Source of the DNA: Siphonodentalium dalli
Lineage: Eukaryota > Mollusca > Scaphopoda > Gadilida > Siphonodentaliidae
Length of the DNA stretch: 64,000 bases
Direction: 5' to 3'
Assembly: GCA_032622095.1 (NCBI GenBank)
Contig: CP136061.1
Coordinates: forward strand, 173,419,107 to 173,483,106
The notes under the pieces were generated by a model that had not been told where the DNA came from, did not search any database, and saw only the letters and a list, made by a program, of their open reading frames with translations. Both the position numbers and the translations under genes were made by a program. Shown here piece after piece: positions 44,391 to 58,106 of the stretch; positions within the stretch are counted from its first letter, which is position 1; each line of letters starts with the position of its first letter.

Positions 44391-45755
44391 CAGCAAATAC
44401 AACTCGCGATTTTATATCAAGTAAGCTTTAATATTCTGTCTTGTTTATTACCTATGTAAAGGTGTCATACAACTGGATTCAGAGTGTAAGTATTCCACAA
44501 ACAAATCCTGGGAAATTGTCAGAAAAGGAGAGTTTATTTATATGCAAAAAAGTATTCAATTGGTTGTTTAAAAAGTTGGAATCAATTTTCTGGATGAAAT
44601 GGTACATGACAAAACACGACATAGCACTACCTGTATGGAACTCTAAAGTAATTCTATATTTGCAAATTTGGTATTGAAAACATCAAATGACTTTAAGTTT
44701 ACAATAAATGTTCCGGTTCCGATTCTCAAAGTTAGTTTTTGTTTTTGTCATCACCACCACCGGAAATGAAAACGAAACTGATTTCGAAACGTTTCCTGGG
44801 GGGTCAGGTGATAATTGGTTATTGGGTTGGCTTTTGAGACAAATATTAAATTGTATTGTGCAACAAAGATGCACTTTTGCACAGAAAATGTATTAAATAG
44901 GAAGAAATAATTTGCTGTGGAACAAACTGCATCTGTGCTGCACAATTTGACAAAGCCAGCAATTCATAAAACCTTTCTTAATTACCCCCAACACTGGCAA
45001 CAGGCAACACTGGCAACAGTCAATAGCTAGCCTGCTTGTTAGTTTTGTAAGTTTTCCAGTATGAGGTATATGGCTTGTGGAAAATAAAAAATAAAAATAA
45101 AACCCTCCCTCCCTCATCGTTTTTGGCCTAAGTGACATTAATTGGCAGAAATAAAATATTGAAAGTCCCGATGAGTATAGTATCATAATCACGCCCGCCT
45201 ATATAAATGACCAATGGTAATATAAATCTACTCTCAGGAGAATATTAGATGTTATAGTCATTTACTTAATCTGGGCATTATTGAAAGATCCAGGTGTGAC
45301 AATATTTCAATGCCAGCGACGTCATATTTCCTCCTCTGAAGTCCGCCTGAGGGACATTTACACATGTTTGTCGCCCAGGCATGAATATAACTTTAATATG
45401 AAATCACGTTCAACTAAATCATTGATAGGTTATGACGTGATTGATGTGGTGGGGGACTTTGGGGAGGGGGTGCTTAATTGGTGTCTATCCCCAAATTTGG
45501 TCAAAATGTTCAACAGTTACAAATTTCTTATCTTACAATCACTGTGTAGCCCTTACCAAAAACTGCTAACCTAAAACCACATTAGATCTAAGCGGATTTC
45601 TAATCTGATTGCCAACGTAGAACTAATGTAGAACTAATGTTGTAATTTAACTGTCAAAAGTGAGATGGGAGGAGCTTAAAAACTAACATATTGCACATGT
45701 GGTCAGGTTAGCGGATATGCACAGTACTTATATGTTGGAAAATTCCCAACCAAAT
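44391..45755. other. No gene seen
   Basis: Mostly AT-rich. GAACTAATGTAGAACTAATG at about 45618-45640 resembles the arms of the following hairpin. Confidence 0.45.
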
Positions 45756-45759
45756 TTCT

Positions 45760-45879
45760 AACGTAGAACTAACGTGTAAATTTACTAACATAAATCATAT
45801 GTGCAATTTTATAGCTCTTAAGAGCTATAAAATTGCACATATGCTTTATGTTAGCAAATTAGCACGTTAGTTCTATGTT
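45760..45879. repeat. Long hairpin / palindromic MITE core
   Basis: A perfect 24-bp arm each side of 45819/45820 (CATATGTGCAATTTTATAGC...). The pairing extends with mismatches through AACGTAGAACTAACGTG and its complement, to about 60 bp per arm. Confidence 0.8.
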
Positions 45880-47121
45880 AGTAAATTCCACATCAGGAAT
45901 GTATAAAAATGCCACATGTGCAGGCAGGTTATCAAATTAACTTTAAGTTTAAAGTAATTATACATACGTCCAGCTGGGTAACAATTTGTAAAAAAAAAAA
46001 AAACTATATAAATACATAAAATATACATCACATACACTGCAATGTTCATGTTAACTGCTCTTCATGGAATATTCCAAATAACTGTAAAAATCACTTCGAT
46101 GAAACAATGAAAACTGCCATAAATTGTTTATTTCCTACAATTCATTCATTTTGTAAATAGATTTTGCACATTTGTTCTGTCTAATTACTAACTAGAATCA
46201 ATAAACAATAGCAGAATTTAGTTTATTTGATGTGATGGTCCATCATTATTTATTCTAGAAATATGATTGATAATATTTGAAAATAAAATTTAAATCAACT
46301 TTAATATACATGTAGTCTATCTGGTTGATAAATTAGATTAGAACCCGCAGTAAAGGCACACAAGAGACCACATGCCCTTAAAACTTGCCATGATGTGCGA
46401 ATGAGATATGAAAACTGACAAAAGATTCTATATATTATACATGAATGAATAACTGAATAATTATAAATTAACCCTTAATTTGAATGTAAAAACCATAATA
46501 CTATCATTATGAGATGTTTAAGGTTCAATTTTGGAAAGGAAATTGACAAAAGTCACTATTTTCTTGTGTCTTAAATTCTTAACTGTCGATATGTTAAATG
46601 CATGCAGTCACTTACCCTGCCATGAAAAAAGCCAACGAGGTTTTAATTCACCAAACAAGAACGAACTTATCCTATCAGTCCCACAGAAAACAAGCAGCTT
46701 TAACTTGGGAATTGTAAACTCCAAGTGAATTTAACAGAATACTAGGTTCCATGGAACCCTTATCAGGGCCATAAAATTCTTTAGCATTGGATTCCTGGTC
46801 TGACCTGGGGATAAAACCCAGATGTGAAAGTCATTAAATGGGGGATTTGTGTCAAGAAAGCATTGGCCGGATAATTAAATCTCTAATCTCTAACTTAGTC
46901 TAAGTTAGATTTTTGGACACACCATGGGCAGACTGGGAGAAATCTATACCCAGTATGAATACTAAGCTATGCTAATGTGAGCAATGAGGTTAGAAATATT
47001 TTGCACACTAGATCTAATATGCTGCTAATGTAGCAGGGATGATTAACATACGAAACTAACATAATTCTAAGCTGTTCTAACCTGTTTCTACCCAAATCAC
47101 ATGTGCAGTTTCTGTACGGGA
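45880..47121. other. No gene seen
   Basis: No domain in any frame. 46980-47110 holds AACTAACAT/AATGTAG motifs like those near the hairpin at 45.8 kb. Confidence 0.45.
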
Positions 47122-47831
47122 GGAACTGTTACATCGGAAGTTGTTCTATCACCGGTATTGTGATGGTTCTTGACTGATTTGTTACGGCTCCTATGATTAA
47201 ATTTATCATTTTTGGGACAAAATCACGCATAATTATATATATATATCTTAAATACGTTTAAACTTTCTTGAACGAACATAGGCTGCATAAGTGCCGTTTT
47301 ACTGAAACCTGAACTTTAGATCACAATTAACTCGGATATGGCGAGTTAACGTGTAATTATCAACATGTAATCACTGAAAATCAAGCCTTGTATTAAAACG
47401 TAATTTCTTTGTTTTCGGTAACATACGGACTGTGAAACACATTCTGAAGAGAACACTGAGTATAAATTGTACCTGTGTTATTCTTCTGTAAAATAGCTGA
47501 GGAAATATCCTGATGTGTGTTGGTAATTTGGAGCATTAGCCGCCTAATCACAACTTTTATGAGTGTTACTGTTCTATTCCAAGGTAAGCACGGCTGTGAC
47601 GGTTCTTTACATGATATTATTCGAACGATATCTGCACTTTGGGATCATTTAGTTTTGTGTAACAAACGTTTTAAACCCGATAATGGTTGCAGCGGATGTT
47701 ACCTTCATAATCCAACAAGTGTATTAAGAGATAAGAGTATAGCTATCTATTATTATAACAGAAGATTAAGTGGCATTACCTTCACTTCGAGTGGCAGATA
47801 CAACATATTGAAAGTCATGTTGGGTATAGGA
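47122..47831 (+). repeat. Dispersed repeat starting GAACTGTTACATCGGAA, copy 2
   Basis: Relative of 32357-32745, longer by an internal segment at about 47285-47520. The open frame 47517-47996 spans this repeat and the hAT MITE and is not a gene. Confidence 0.65.
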
Positions 47832-49244
47832 CAGGGTTTCCGCCAGGCCGGCTGCGGGTCCGTCCCACGGACCCATTCCCCCCTTCGGTCGTTGCACGAA
47901 ATCCCGCTCATGAATACAAAAATAAATGATGTTATTAAAAACTTTTTCAGTCTTGTCTGTGTCGACAGGCTATATATCTACACTTATTTTCATTAATATT
48001 GACAAAATGAAATTGACACAGTCCATCTCCCGACAAAAACAATAATAAAGAGCGTGTCAAATAGCGACATTAGATACAGCGTAATACATGTCGCGGTAAC
48101 ATCAAAGAATGCCGGACTGTTGAGTGCGGATATTTTTGTGCATAGGATTCCATGTATGAAACTATTCACTCTCGAAAATCCCGTGCTATCGTACGATTAC
48201 ATAATTGGATCAAAGAACACCCAATTGCTGAGTCGGGGATATTTTTATGCACAGGATTTTCGTGGATGAAACTACTCAATGTTGATCATTTATCTTATTG
48301 CTGTACTATCATTTGTTTTGAGTTCGATGTACCGGTAAGTGAAGTTCCTGAAAAATACATGTGATTCTCTACGTGTGTTGATTATTATGTGTATATTGCC
48401 ATGCATACTTAACAAAATCCCAAAGTGATTTAGTTCACAATAATACGGAACCTGTCCCAAATCAGTCTTTATATCGGGAATTCATAGTGAGAACACCATT
48501 CATTTGAGCCATATTACATGCATGGAGGATAAACACGAACACATACCCCCCCCCCATATGGAGATAAAGTCAAAGTACGGTCAATAATAGTTTTGTTGTC
48601 CCGCCTGGGTCCCCAAGCACAATAATCAACGACGCACATGTTCACATGTCCTGCCAAAAACTCAAACTCAATTATATTTCGCTACCATTCGTATTTCGCC
48701 GCTATAAATATCTCCTGCAGACAAACCCTGCAGTATGACGTCACCGCGCACAAATAGTTTTACGATTGACAGAATATATAATCCTGTCAGTTTCATTTTC
48801 ACTGACGATACTTGAAATTCTAAGAAATACTTTATTCAAATCTCCTTGCTATGTATTATTGGTCAATGCGTAGATGCTTTTTAGTGTTTAGATTCATTAT
48901 ACCTGTTGGAATCTTATTGTAAGTTATAAATTTGTAAAAACTGTATTAAACTCGTAGCTCGTTCATTTATATATAGTCTTCAATCAGACGGCAGTCTTAC
49001 GTACGTAATTAAATGACTAACTATTTGGATACCATCAACAGAATTAATGCACCCACGGAAATGATCGACTTGCATAATATACGTAGCTTTGGATTGCTTT
49101 GTGGGACACTCAGGTGCAAGGAAGTGGCTTCTTTTCAGTGTCAAATAATTTTTTTTTCGCCCAACAGGACGAACCATGGTTGTCCCGTCGCGTTATGTGT
49201 TTCCCCAATACGGACTCATTAATTCCCCCCTGGCGGAAACCCTG
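47832..49244. mobile_element. hAT non-autonomous element
   Basis: TIRs CAGGGTTTCCGCCAGG (47832-47847) and CCTGGCGGAAACCCTG (49229-49244), flanked by the perfect 8-bp duplication GTATAGGA (47824-47831, 49245-49252). 1413 bp, no transposase. Internally a block (ATATTTTT.TGCA.AGGAT...TGAAACTA.TCA) is duplicated at about 48130-48170 and 48238-48278. Confidence 0.9.
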
Positions 49245-49252
49245 GTATAGGA

Positions 49253-51949
49253 TCATATATAATCATGCACGACCGCATAATTGACCCAATGAAATTAGAC
49301 ATCTACTGTCATGATATTCTGTTAATTTAAATGGACATTGCTCATTCGAGCTTCCAAATTTTGTCTAAGTAATTTCTAAGGATGTATAAGATTGGTTGCA
49401 AATACAAGAAATGTTGATAAGTATATATACCAGCCTCATATGCTCTGAGAAATACATACTGTGGACAGAGCCCTATTCCAGCTGTTTTTTTTTTCGTACA
49501 GAAGTGAAACAAAGGCTCTTTATTTGTACCATATAAAAAATAGACTGACACGGAATGCTCTTTTCTGTTCCATGTCTTGCAAAATTCGGGTTCAAAGTTG
49601 TATTTTTCATGACTCAAATGTGTCTTTCTGTGACATTATTATACTGTTCATTTAAGGTATTTCAAGTGTTTATCGAGCTATTTCTATATCGGGAAAACTT
49701 AACGAGATGCCGATCGTGTGATCGGCAGATGTTTAACCCTCACCTTGGCAATACCGATTAGCTATTATAATAAATGCTTACACCAACCTTTTCATGAGTG
49801 CAAAAGTTTCAACAATTCACACCTTACTATTAAGGTCACAAGTGGAAACAGACTTATTGGGCACCTTGCTCACATAAACACAATAACAACACGGATGTGG
49901 GTCACTCCAACACAGAAATGTCTTATAGAGTGATAAAGCTAATTAAGCTCAATCCATAGTCAGAGAGAAGCACAATAGCAGTTAAAGACAAAATAGTTAA
50001 GACATTAAGTAGATAAACATCATACCAACTCCATTTATTTGCTTATTACATTGGAATGTGAGACAAAACATATGTTTTTTGTTATTATTGTTAATTTTTT
50101 TATTATGTTTTGTGTTAGCTGCATATTAAAAATTCATGGGATCATTTAGATGGGACAAAAGGGTTAATAATTCCCATTCAAAAACCAATCAATACCTAAA
50201 CAACTATACAAGTGAGGGATGTATAGACCTGGATATAAAATGATTGATAATGATTGGATATAAAATGTTTTAATGCAGAATTTTCAGATAGCCAGAGGTA
50301 GGATATGAGATTGGTCAGATTGAAAATATTAGATTCATTACATTGGATAGCATACTGTATGACTATGGAATGGGGTGGGTTAATTTTATTCTAAGCTGAT
50401 CATTGGAAAGATATAATGTATGTAAAACAGTGGAAATATAATTAAAGGTATGGTTAATATTATCAAAACCATTCAATCGATACCAAAATCTATACAGGTG
50501 AAGAATGTGTCATCATTAACATGGATGCAATTATTTATATAGTGATTGTGTGAAAAATATTTAGTTATCACATTGTGTCAACAGGATTGGTGGAGGATGT
50601 TAATATATTTAAGCAAATAAACCAAATGACCCTCACTATTCAGGTTAGGGGTGTGTTATCATAAACTATGCCAAGAACTATAAACATAATCAATGGAAAT
50701 ATTTTAGTTATGAAATCGGATAGAATGTGGTTAATCTTACCCAAACTAATGAACTGATAAACACAAAAAGTCTATAAAAGCATGTCATTGGATTTAGAAA
50801 CCCATAAAATAAGTCAGTCTCTAATTTCATGAACCTGTTTCAACAAAGGGGTTAACTTAATATTGCACAGAACACAGAATGGACCAGAGAGTCATCAATC
50901 ACAGTTTTGACAGATTTTATCAACAGACTCTGTGAGCCATGTTATCTATCTAGTGTCCAGCTAAACATAATCATTGCCAATAATACACTCTCTGTGTAAT
51001 AAGAACTTCTCTTATACCGGTAACTGTTGACATTTAATTTCTCAATGTCATTGTGTCATTGTTGTACTAGGATCACCGGTGGAATTGGGAACAAACTTCG
51101 CCTATTTGCGTAATTATTTGCCGAATTCAGACTCCTACCACCTGTTCAATCTCTTGTGTGTTTAGATCCTTCCTTCTTTTTGCCAAATTGTTGAATTGTT
51201 TTGGCTTTTCTCGCCAACATTTTTGTAAAATGATGTTGTTGTCAACTAAAATGCAGATGGATTTAAATTTGATAGCTTGACCGGAATTTGGTCTGCACAT
51301 GCGCATATAGTCACGTGTTTTAGCGTTTAGCCAATCGTATGCTCAGTTCTAGGTATCACCTGATTTAGACAAGGATTTCCCAAAAAAATTATGACGTCAG
51401 AGGACAATGTTTACGCATAGCGAGAATGACATGTGGTCGGTATTAAGCTAGACGTGTCAGTGGGTCGATAATCACGCATATATAAAGTTAAACTTTGTTA
51501 TTTTTGATAAATTTTGCGTTATATTTAAAACAGATAGCAGGTTAATATACTTCTCCGAGAATGTTAAAAAACAATTTGTAACTGTTCATCGTTAATTTCT
51601 TGATTTTATGCGACAAAATAGTCGAAAAGTCACGAAATTACGCTAACTATCAAAAAATTTCCATAAAAAAAAACCCAATAAAAATAATTCTATTTGGGAA
51701 TTTTACTCTAAATACTCAAGATATATATAGAATAAACATTTGCAGTTAATAAATTGTAGATATACCGGTACATACTCATATATCTTTATTTTAGCACAAA
51801 ACATTCATAATTTTTTTTTATCAGAATTTTAGTAACAGAAAAACGAAATAAATTCAAAATTGAATAAGTTCATATTTAATATACGACGGCATATATAGTA
51901 CAAAACTTGGGAGGCTGTGAGCAGTATTCCTGAACATATCCATATCAAA
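49253..51949. other. Intron sequence without genes
   Basis: No exon or coding element seen. 50180-50800 shows loosely repeated blocks (for example (A/G)ATACC.AAA..ATACA(A/G)GTGA and ATG(T/G)GGTTAAT.TTA), possibly an old tandem repeat. TTAACCCT at 49735 and AGGGTTAA at 50161 could be ends of a decayed piggyBac-like copy. Confidence 0.4.
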
Positions 51950-52330
51950 GTTCGATAAGTGTGATATAAATGTTGACAAATCTTTCCAAAGTTCTATAAG
52001 TGTACCTATAAGTGTGGGCAGTGTTCCCAAACATTTTAAAAGTAAAAGTATCATAAGTGTGTCATAAGTGTTGATAGAACATTTCAAAGTACCATAAGTG
52101 TAGCTGTAAGTGTGGGCAGCATGACCAGCATGCCCAAAGATTTTTAAAGTCTCAAAAGTGTACACTTATTACAACTCTTACACTGCACTTACAAAATAAG
52201 TGTACATTTTGAAAAAGTGAGTGTGGTACAAGTGTACTGAATTAAAAAAACAAAAGCTACAAGTGTACTATAAGTGTATGCCTGAACTACACTTATACTG
52301 AAAGTGTACACTTAGAAAATGTAAGGGCTT
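51950..52330. repeat. AAGTGT/ACACTT-dense stretch
   Basis: More than a dozen AAGTGT hexamers, usually as ATAAGTGT or CATAAGTGT, plus several ACACTT, including the palindromic AAGTGTACACTT twice. Spacing is irregular. Confidence 0.75.
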
Positions 52331-52389
52331 ATACTGAAAAAGTTGTAAAAATTGCAGTTGTCAATCATCAGGATAAAAATAGATCGAAA

Positions 52390-52640
52390 TGTTGTCAATC
52401 ATTAATTATTCATGGTTATTCATTCTTCGAACATTTGCACATGATGTCAATCATAAATTATTCATGGTTATTCATGCTTCAAAATTGTGTTGGTCTCAAT
52501 ACATTGTGGGTCTCTCAAAGTGTTCACACATATTCATGCTTGAGAAGCATGAATAACCATGAACAAACTGAACCATGAATATACACCATGAATAATGAAT
52601 GAATAACCATGAATATCATGCTTATTCATGCTCTACGAAT
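52390..52640. repeat. ATTCATGGTTATTCATGCTT repeat cluster
   Basis: Repeated ATTCATGGTTATTCATGCTT and its complement (AAGCATGAATAACCATGAA). Related to the palindrome at 61.9-62.25 kb. Confidence 0.7.
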
Positions 52641-52783
52641 AACAGGAAACTGGGGTGATTTGTGACGGTTCCTGATGATCCAAATTATACATTTTAAACG
52701 CAATTTTTTAGCCATCAAGGTGATAATTCGATTAGTTTTTCCATTCCCCTCATAATCTATGGTTCCAAACAACGTAAACATAA

Positions 52784-55700
52784 TACTCTAGTAGCTGAGG
52801 GCGTTTTGTATGCACTTTTATGTCCAGAGCAAAACTCTTCACGAATCCACTAATTGAAGGTACACGAACAATATTTGGTTGGTGACACATTTCCCATTGA
52901 GGGCGAAATGGGTCAAATGGCCACGCCCCTTTTTGCGCGAAGTACTACCACCCGCCGTGACTATATCTCCAGAACCGTTGGCCAAAGGGGGTCGTGTGAC
53001 CACTCAAAATGTGCGGAATGGCCACATTATGGGGGGTCAGTAATACATTTTCATATCCAAAAGTCAATGGGTTTTAAGATAATTGCCAAAAACCAAAAAC
53101 CAATCAATTTTAAGGGCCCAATTTTGGGGTTCAGCACTTTTATCTCAAAGCTGAGCCCCCAATTCGAATTTTATTGATCTATATCCATCGGTGCCACATA
53201 TAGGTATAATTTCTGTACCATTATCGGATGGGATTGACCTCCATGGAGCTCTTGACCCTAAAAATCCACATTAGGGGGGGTCAGTAATACATTTTCATAT
53301 CCAAAAGTCAATGGTTTTTAAGATAATTGCCAAAAACCGATTTCAGCATGTTACGCACCACAAGTATACAATACCACCAAGGCCACAGCATATGTATGAC
53401 ACTTTTTAAAGAACTATCCGAATTCTCTGATCGACTTAAGAGCACAATTGACCACACACAATGGGATTAGCTGGAAATTGCTGCTGAGGATGTGTTGATC
53501 CCGACACACAACGTGAGCTCTTCATGACTGAACATGCCTTGGAAACTGGTGTGCTTTACCAAAAATCAGGTAACAATTGTGCTCTAATCAACAGAAATGT
53601 ACAGATTGAACAAAACAGGTTTTCAAAATTTGTTATCAACATTTAACAGCTGATCTGATTTAAGTGACCAAGATATGAAACATGCTAAACACTTTTACTA
53701 AATGGAATGACCAGCTGTTTGCTTCATGCAGCAGCCACATGTTGCGATCCTAAAATAGGTATTGCACCTGGGCATAGTAAAAACATGTTGTAATCAGATG
53801 GGAGATGACCATATATACCAGTATATATTTCAGAAGTAATCAATTCTTACAAAAGGACACCTCATCTCACAAAAAGTTTTAGGAAATGATGGAATGATCA
53901 CTATTCAATCAATAGTAGAATGAGCCTTTGTCAGTCCCACATTAGTTTTGATTGACCATGATAGTTGCATCACTTGCAGGTTGGAGAAGATGAGGGTCTA
54001 TAATTTCACTAACATAATTCTTCATAATAGCTAATAGCCCTCATAACCTACCATTTTAAAGATATTTTCATTTTCAATACCACCTCAGGTTAAGTGGTCC
54101 TGCTAATTTTATATTATGCTGATGGGTACTGCTGGATTGATATGTTTGTAGGTCAAAGCAATTCTGTCAAGTACCATCATTTTACCTAAAGTTGGTTATT
54201 TTTGCATTGTTTGGCTAACCCGAGCAATTTGTGCAAAAGTCAGTGTCTGTATGCAACATTCAAGAACATATATACTTCAAAATTTTATTGTGTATGCTGA
54301 TGTTTGGTAAACAACCGGAATTATGGCCAGTTTGTAAAAACCAGCACCCATTATTAAAATATTTCACAATATACATGTTTTTTAATGTTTTCTACACATT
54401 GTGGCTTATCCTCGATTCGTTCAGATCGCTTTGCTCTACCTGAATATCATACCAAATGTATTAGCATCACCAATAAACTTGGGATGAATACTGCCAAATG
54501 AATATATTGTGATAAGGGCAGTGGAAAAATAATGGTTGAGTCTTTTCTAAATATAATTCTAGTAAAACCTACACAATACCGTCTTGGTCTGATAAGACTC
54601 AGAGTCATGTTTATTTAGGAGTATAGACATGAAGTCCACCAGTTTCATGAAAATTAAATGGGCTCTGTACTAGTAACATCTGGACTCCTGGGACCCATTA
54701 ATATTGACAAATGCAACACAAATGAAAAATACATAGTAACTTTCCTCAAACATAGATTATAACCTGACAATCATTGTGTTTGAATCAGTGTACATATGTA
54801 TATGTAGGCATGGCCATAGCATGTTTTTGAAATACTGCAGAATGCAGACCATAAATTTCAATATAATATACATGTAGTTACTGCATGTACATCACACACA
54901 TAAGGCGACTGACACACATAAACGTACCTGCAGGGTTCACAATATTTGACATGTAAAGTATATATATATCTCCTGTGCCTATAACATCAAACCAAACGGT
55001 TTACAGTACTTTTACTGACATTTTTGGAGTGGCACATATACATACATAAAAAATAAAAGTCAATTTAAAGGGACGAAATGAAAAATAAATTTGTGCAACT
55101 ATAATGGAGATCTATATTGCATTACAACATCCACAAATCTACAAAATCTACGACATCCACAAATCTACAAAATCTACAAAAACATCTGACTATCATAGAC
55201 ATTGGTAATGTGATCATTTTTCCTTGATAAGTTGAAACATGAGGGAGGATTGCATAGCATGGCTACATGCAGAAAGTAGATTTGTATGTATTTATATCTG
55301 CATATCAACTGATGCTTGTATTTTTCTCACTCCAGGTTAGCCATTATTTGTTCTAGAATAATGTACATGTTAGGGAAATTGTAGAACCTTTATACAAAAT
55401 GGTGACGCAGCCAATCAAAATTGATGTGGGACTGATAAAGACACAACCTGCTCGACTACTGAATCATACTGATTTATCAAATTGTAGTAACTCAACATTT
55501 ACTAAACCTACTTGTGGGCTGAGTATAATTCAATTCAACATTAGAATACCATAAAAACACCCTGTTCTCCCATAAGTTTAAAGAAAATAACACATTGAAC
55601 TCATTTACAAGTATATTGCTAATGTGATATATGTCATTCCATTTATAACCATTTTGGCAGCCATCTCACATCAAAGGCCATGAAATCTAGATAACAAAAG

Positions 55701-56346
55701 ATGAACTACATTCAAATTATATCACCAGGTAACCTTTTTGTAGGAGTTTTAGGTTACTGATCAAATGCCGTATAATTGATGATTTCCTCAACATCTTTGT
55801 TATTGGGAAAATGTCTGTTTTTCATTCTACGACCAATATATTCCATCCAAAAACCTTATTTTCAGGGTCAAGAGCTCCTTGGAGGTCAATCTCATCCAAT
55901 AATGGTACAGAAATTATACCTATATGTGGCACCGATGGATATAGATCAATAAAATTTGAATTGGGGGCTCAGCTTTGAGATAAAAGTGCTGAACCCCAAA
56001 ATTGGGCCCTTAAAAATGGATTTTTTTTGGTTTTTGGCAATTATCTTAAAAACCATTGACTTTTGGATATGAAAATGTATTACTGACCCCCCCCCCCCCA
56101 TAATGTGGCTATTCTGCACATTTTGAGTGGTCACACGACCCCCTATGTCCAACGGTTCTGGAGATATAGTCACGGCGGATGGTAGTACTTCGCGCAAAAA
56201 GGGGCGTGGCCATTTGACCCATTTCGCCCTCAATGGGAAATGTGTCACCAACCAAATATTGTTCGTGTACCTTCAATTAGTGGATTCGTGAAGAGTTTTG
56301 CTCTGGACATAAAAGTGCATACAAAACGCCCTCAGCTACTAGAGTA
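52784..56346. mobile_element. Long-TIR (foldback-like) element, non-coding
   Basis: Arms of about 480 bp (52784-53264 and 55860-56346) are inverted copies, sharing TACTCTAGTAGCTGAGGGCG, GGCGAAATGGGTCAAATGGC and TCTGTACCATTAT.GGATG. TAA lies outside both ends (52781-52783, 56347-56349), a possible 3-bp duplication. The 2.6-kb centre has no coding frame. In the left arm an approximately 65-bp block (GGGGGGTCAGTAATACATTT) is repeated at 53031 and 53274. Confidence 0.82.
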
Positions 56347-56894
56347 TAATGAAATTCCTATTGTGCAAGTAATAACAACGACGAAAACTGCGATTGTGAT
56401 ATCTCGATCGGTTCTCTCCCGATCGAGTCGGTTCTATCCCAATTTAATCGGTTCTATCCGGGAAATATGATGACTATTATCTGGAAGTATATGTGAAAAT
56501 AACCAAGTGAGCACAACGAAATGTCAATTATGTTGAATTGACACCACTTATGATCAATTACGATGAGTTAAACTGCCTTCTTATATATAATTATGTGTCA
56601 ACAGTAGTAACAGAATCGTTCACTTTATTGTGACGCAAAGCATGCAATTTGACAGCGAAGACTGATTTTTTTCCCCAACAAACAGCAACAAACCAATGAT
56701 AATGGTCGACTGATTCAAAATGGCCGCCACTTTTTTTCAATATGGCCGCCACTTTTTTTCAAAATGTCGCATTTTTCAGCTTGTATTAAACTTATACGAA
56801 CCACGTGACTTCCATTCCTTATTCGAACATGGCCGCCGCCCATGCAGAGGGGTTCATATAGGTGACCCATGCCATTTCTCGGTTCCTTTATATA
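56347..56894. other. No gene; short local repeats
   Basis: Three TCGGTTCT(A/C)TCC units at 56406-56460 and a tandem ATGGCCGCCACTTTTTTTCA pair at 56721-56762. Confidence 0.55.
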
Positions 56895-58106
56895 TTAACT
56901 CTTTCATTCCTGAATATACAGATATATATGTCCCATAACCCTTGATTATCAGCTTTCCTCAGAAAAATTATGTGTCCCTGATATATTGCTGCAACACTAC
57001 CTTTAGAGTGATGTCGGGTATGGCAAACTGAATGTTTTATGATCGTTAACAGGTGACCTTCAATTTGTGTTATATACCAATTGGGGGCGTCACATCTAAA
57101 TGATATACCAGGTGTGTGCAGGTGAGAACCGAGAAGGGACATTGAATCCCAACATATGCTATTGGGGCATGTATCACCTGTATCTGGGATATCAAATTAG
57201 CATATCAATGTTTTCCACAAATACATACATGTATCTGTCATTCTTTGCAAGTGTGGTGTATACACTTGGCTGTGATGCCACCGTGCATGGTTTCAACTGT
57301 TTTACCAATCGGTTCATTGAACATAATTGCATTATCAAAGGCACGAGCAGACCAGTACTAACCCAGCTAGTATGACAGAAAGACGCTATTTGATCGAAAC
57401 AGACATATACTCCCACATCTACCAATTTTAGACCCAGGGATTTACTTGTCAGTATGCTGAGGAATTATGAGTAAAATTCCAAATAAAACAACTGCCAATG
57501 TCCTGATTCGATTCCCAAAATGATTATGAATGTCGATTCATGTTTATAATATGCACGTGCAGCTATTATTATTAAAGTCGTGCCGTAGTGCAGCACGGTG
57601 ATTTCCGTAACATTGCGTCGAAAATAGGAGACATTAGACGGATACCACAAATAAAACATCGTTAGAAAGGTCAACATTATCTTCTTTATTTCATAAACAT
57701 AATAATAATAATTGTATCGGTAAGTTTTTGTGATAAACAATAAACCAAAATCGAAATGTGACTCAAAACACCATGCACACCTGTCGGTAGTATTGCGTCA
57801 TCGATTTTTAGCTAAACCCAAAATAGTAATCGTGACATCATACAGCTGCTGTGTATATTTATAGGCCCGGAAAGTCTCTTAATTAATCGCGTACATGCTA
57901 GGTATTCGTGCGCACCGATAAATTAGTACTGATGCCGAATATCACCCAAAGGATATGCAAATCGCTAACCAATAAAATCATTTGTATATCTCTGGAAATA
58001 TTGTATTATTCCCGACAATTGCGATCTGCCCGCTAAAGCGGGCTGCCGGGATGAACGTAAATTACGTCGTGCCCGCTTTAGCGGGCTGCCGGGTTGAAAG
58101 AGTTAA
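56895..58106 (+). mobile_element. piggyBac-like non-autonomous element, copy 2
   Basis: TTAA at both ends (56895-56898, 58103-58106), with ends CTCTTTCATTCC and, from the right, CTCTTTCAACCC. About 1.2 kb, non-coding. It matches copies 1 and 3 in blocks. Near the right end are GCCCGCTAAAGCGGGCTGCC and GCCCGCTTTAGCGGGCTGCC palindromes. Confidence 0.78.

Noticed and set aside
47517-47996. 159-codon open frame
   Set aside because: It crosses from a dispersed repeat into the hAT MITE, so it arose by insertion and is not a gene.
52854-53177. 107-codon frame and its minus-strand twin at 55946-56251
   Set aside because: They are the same sequence in the two inverted arms of a transposon-like element; no domain.
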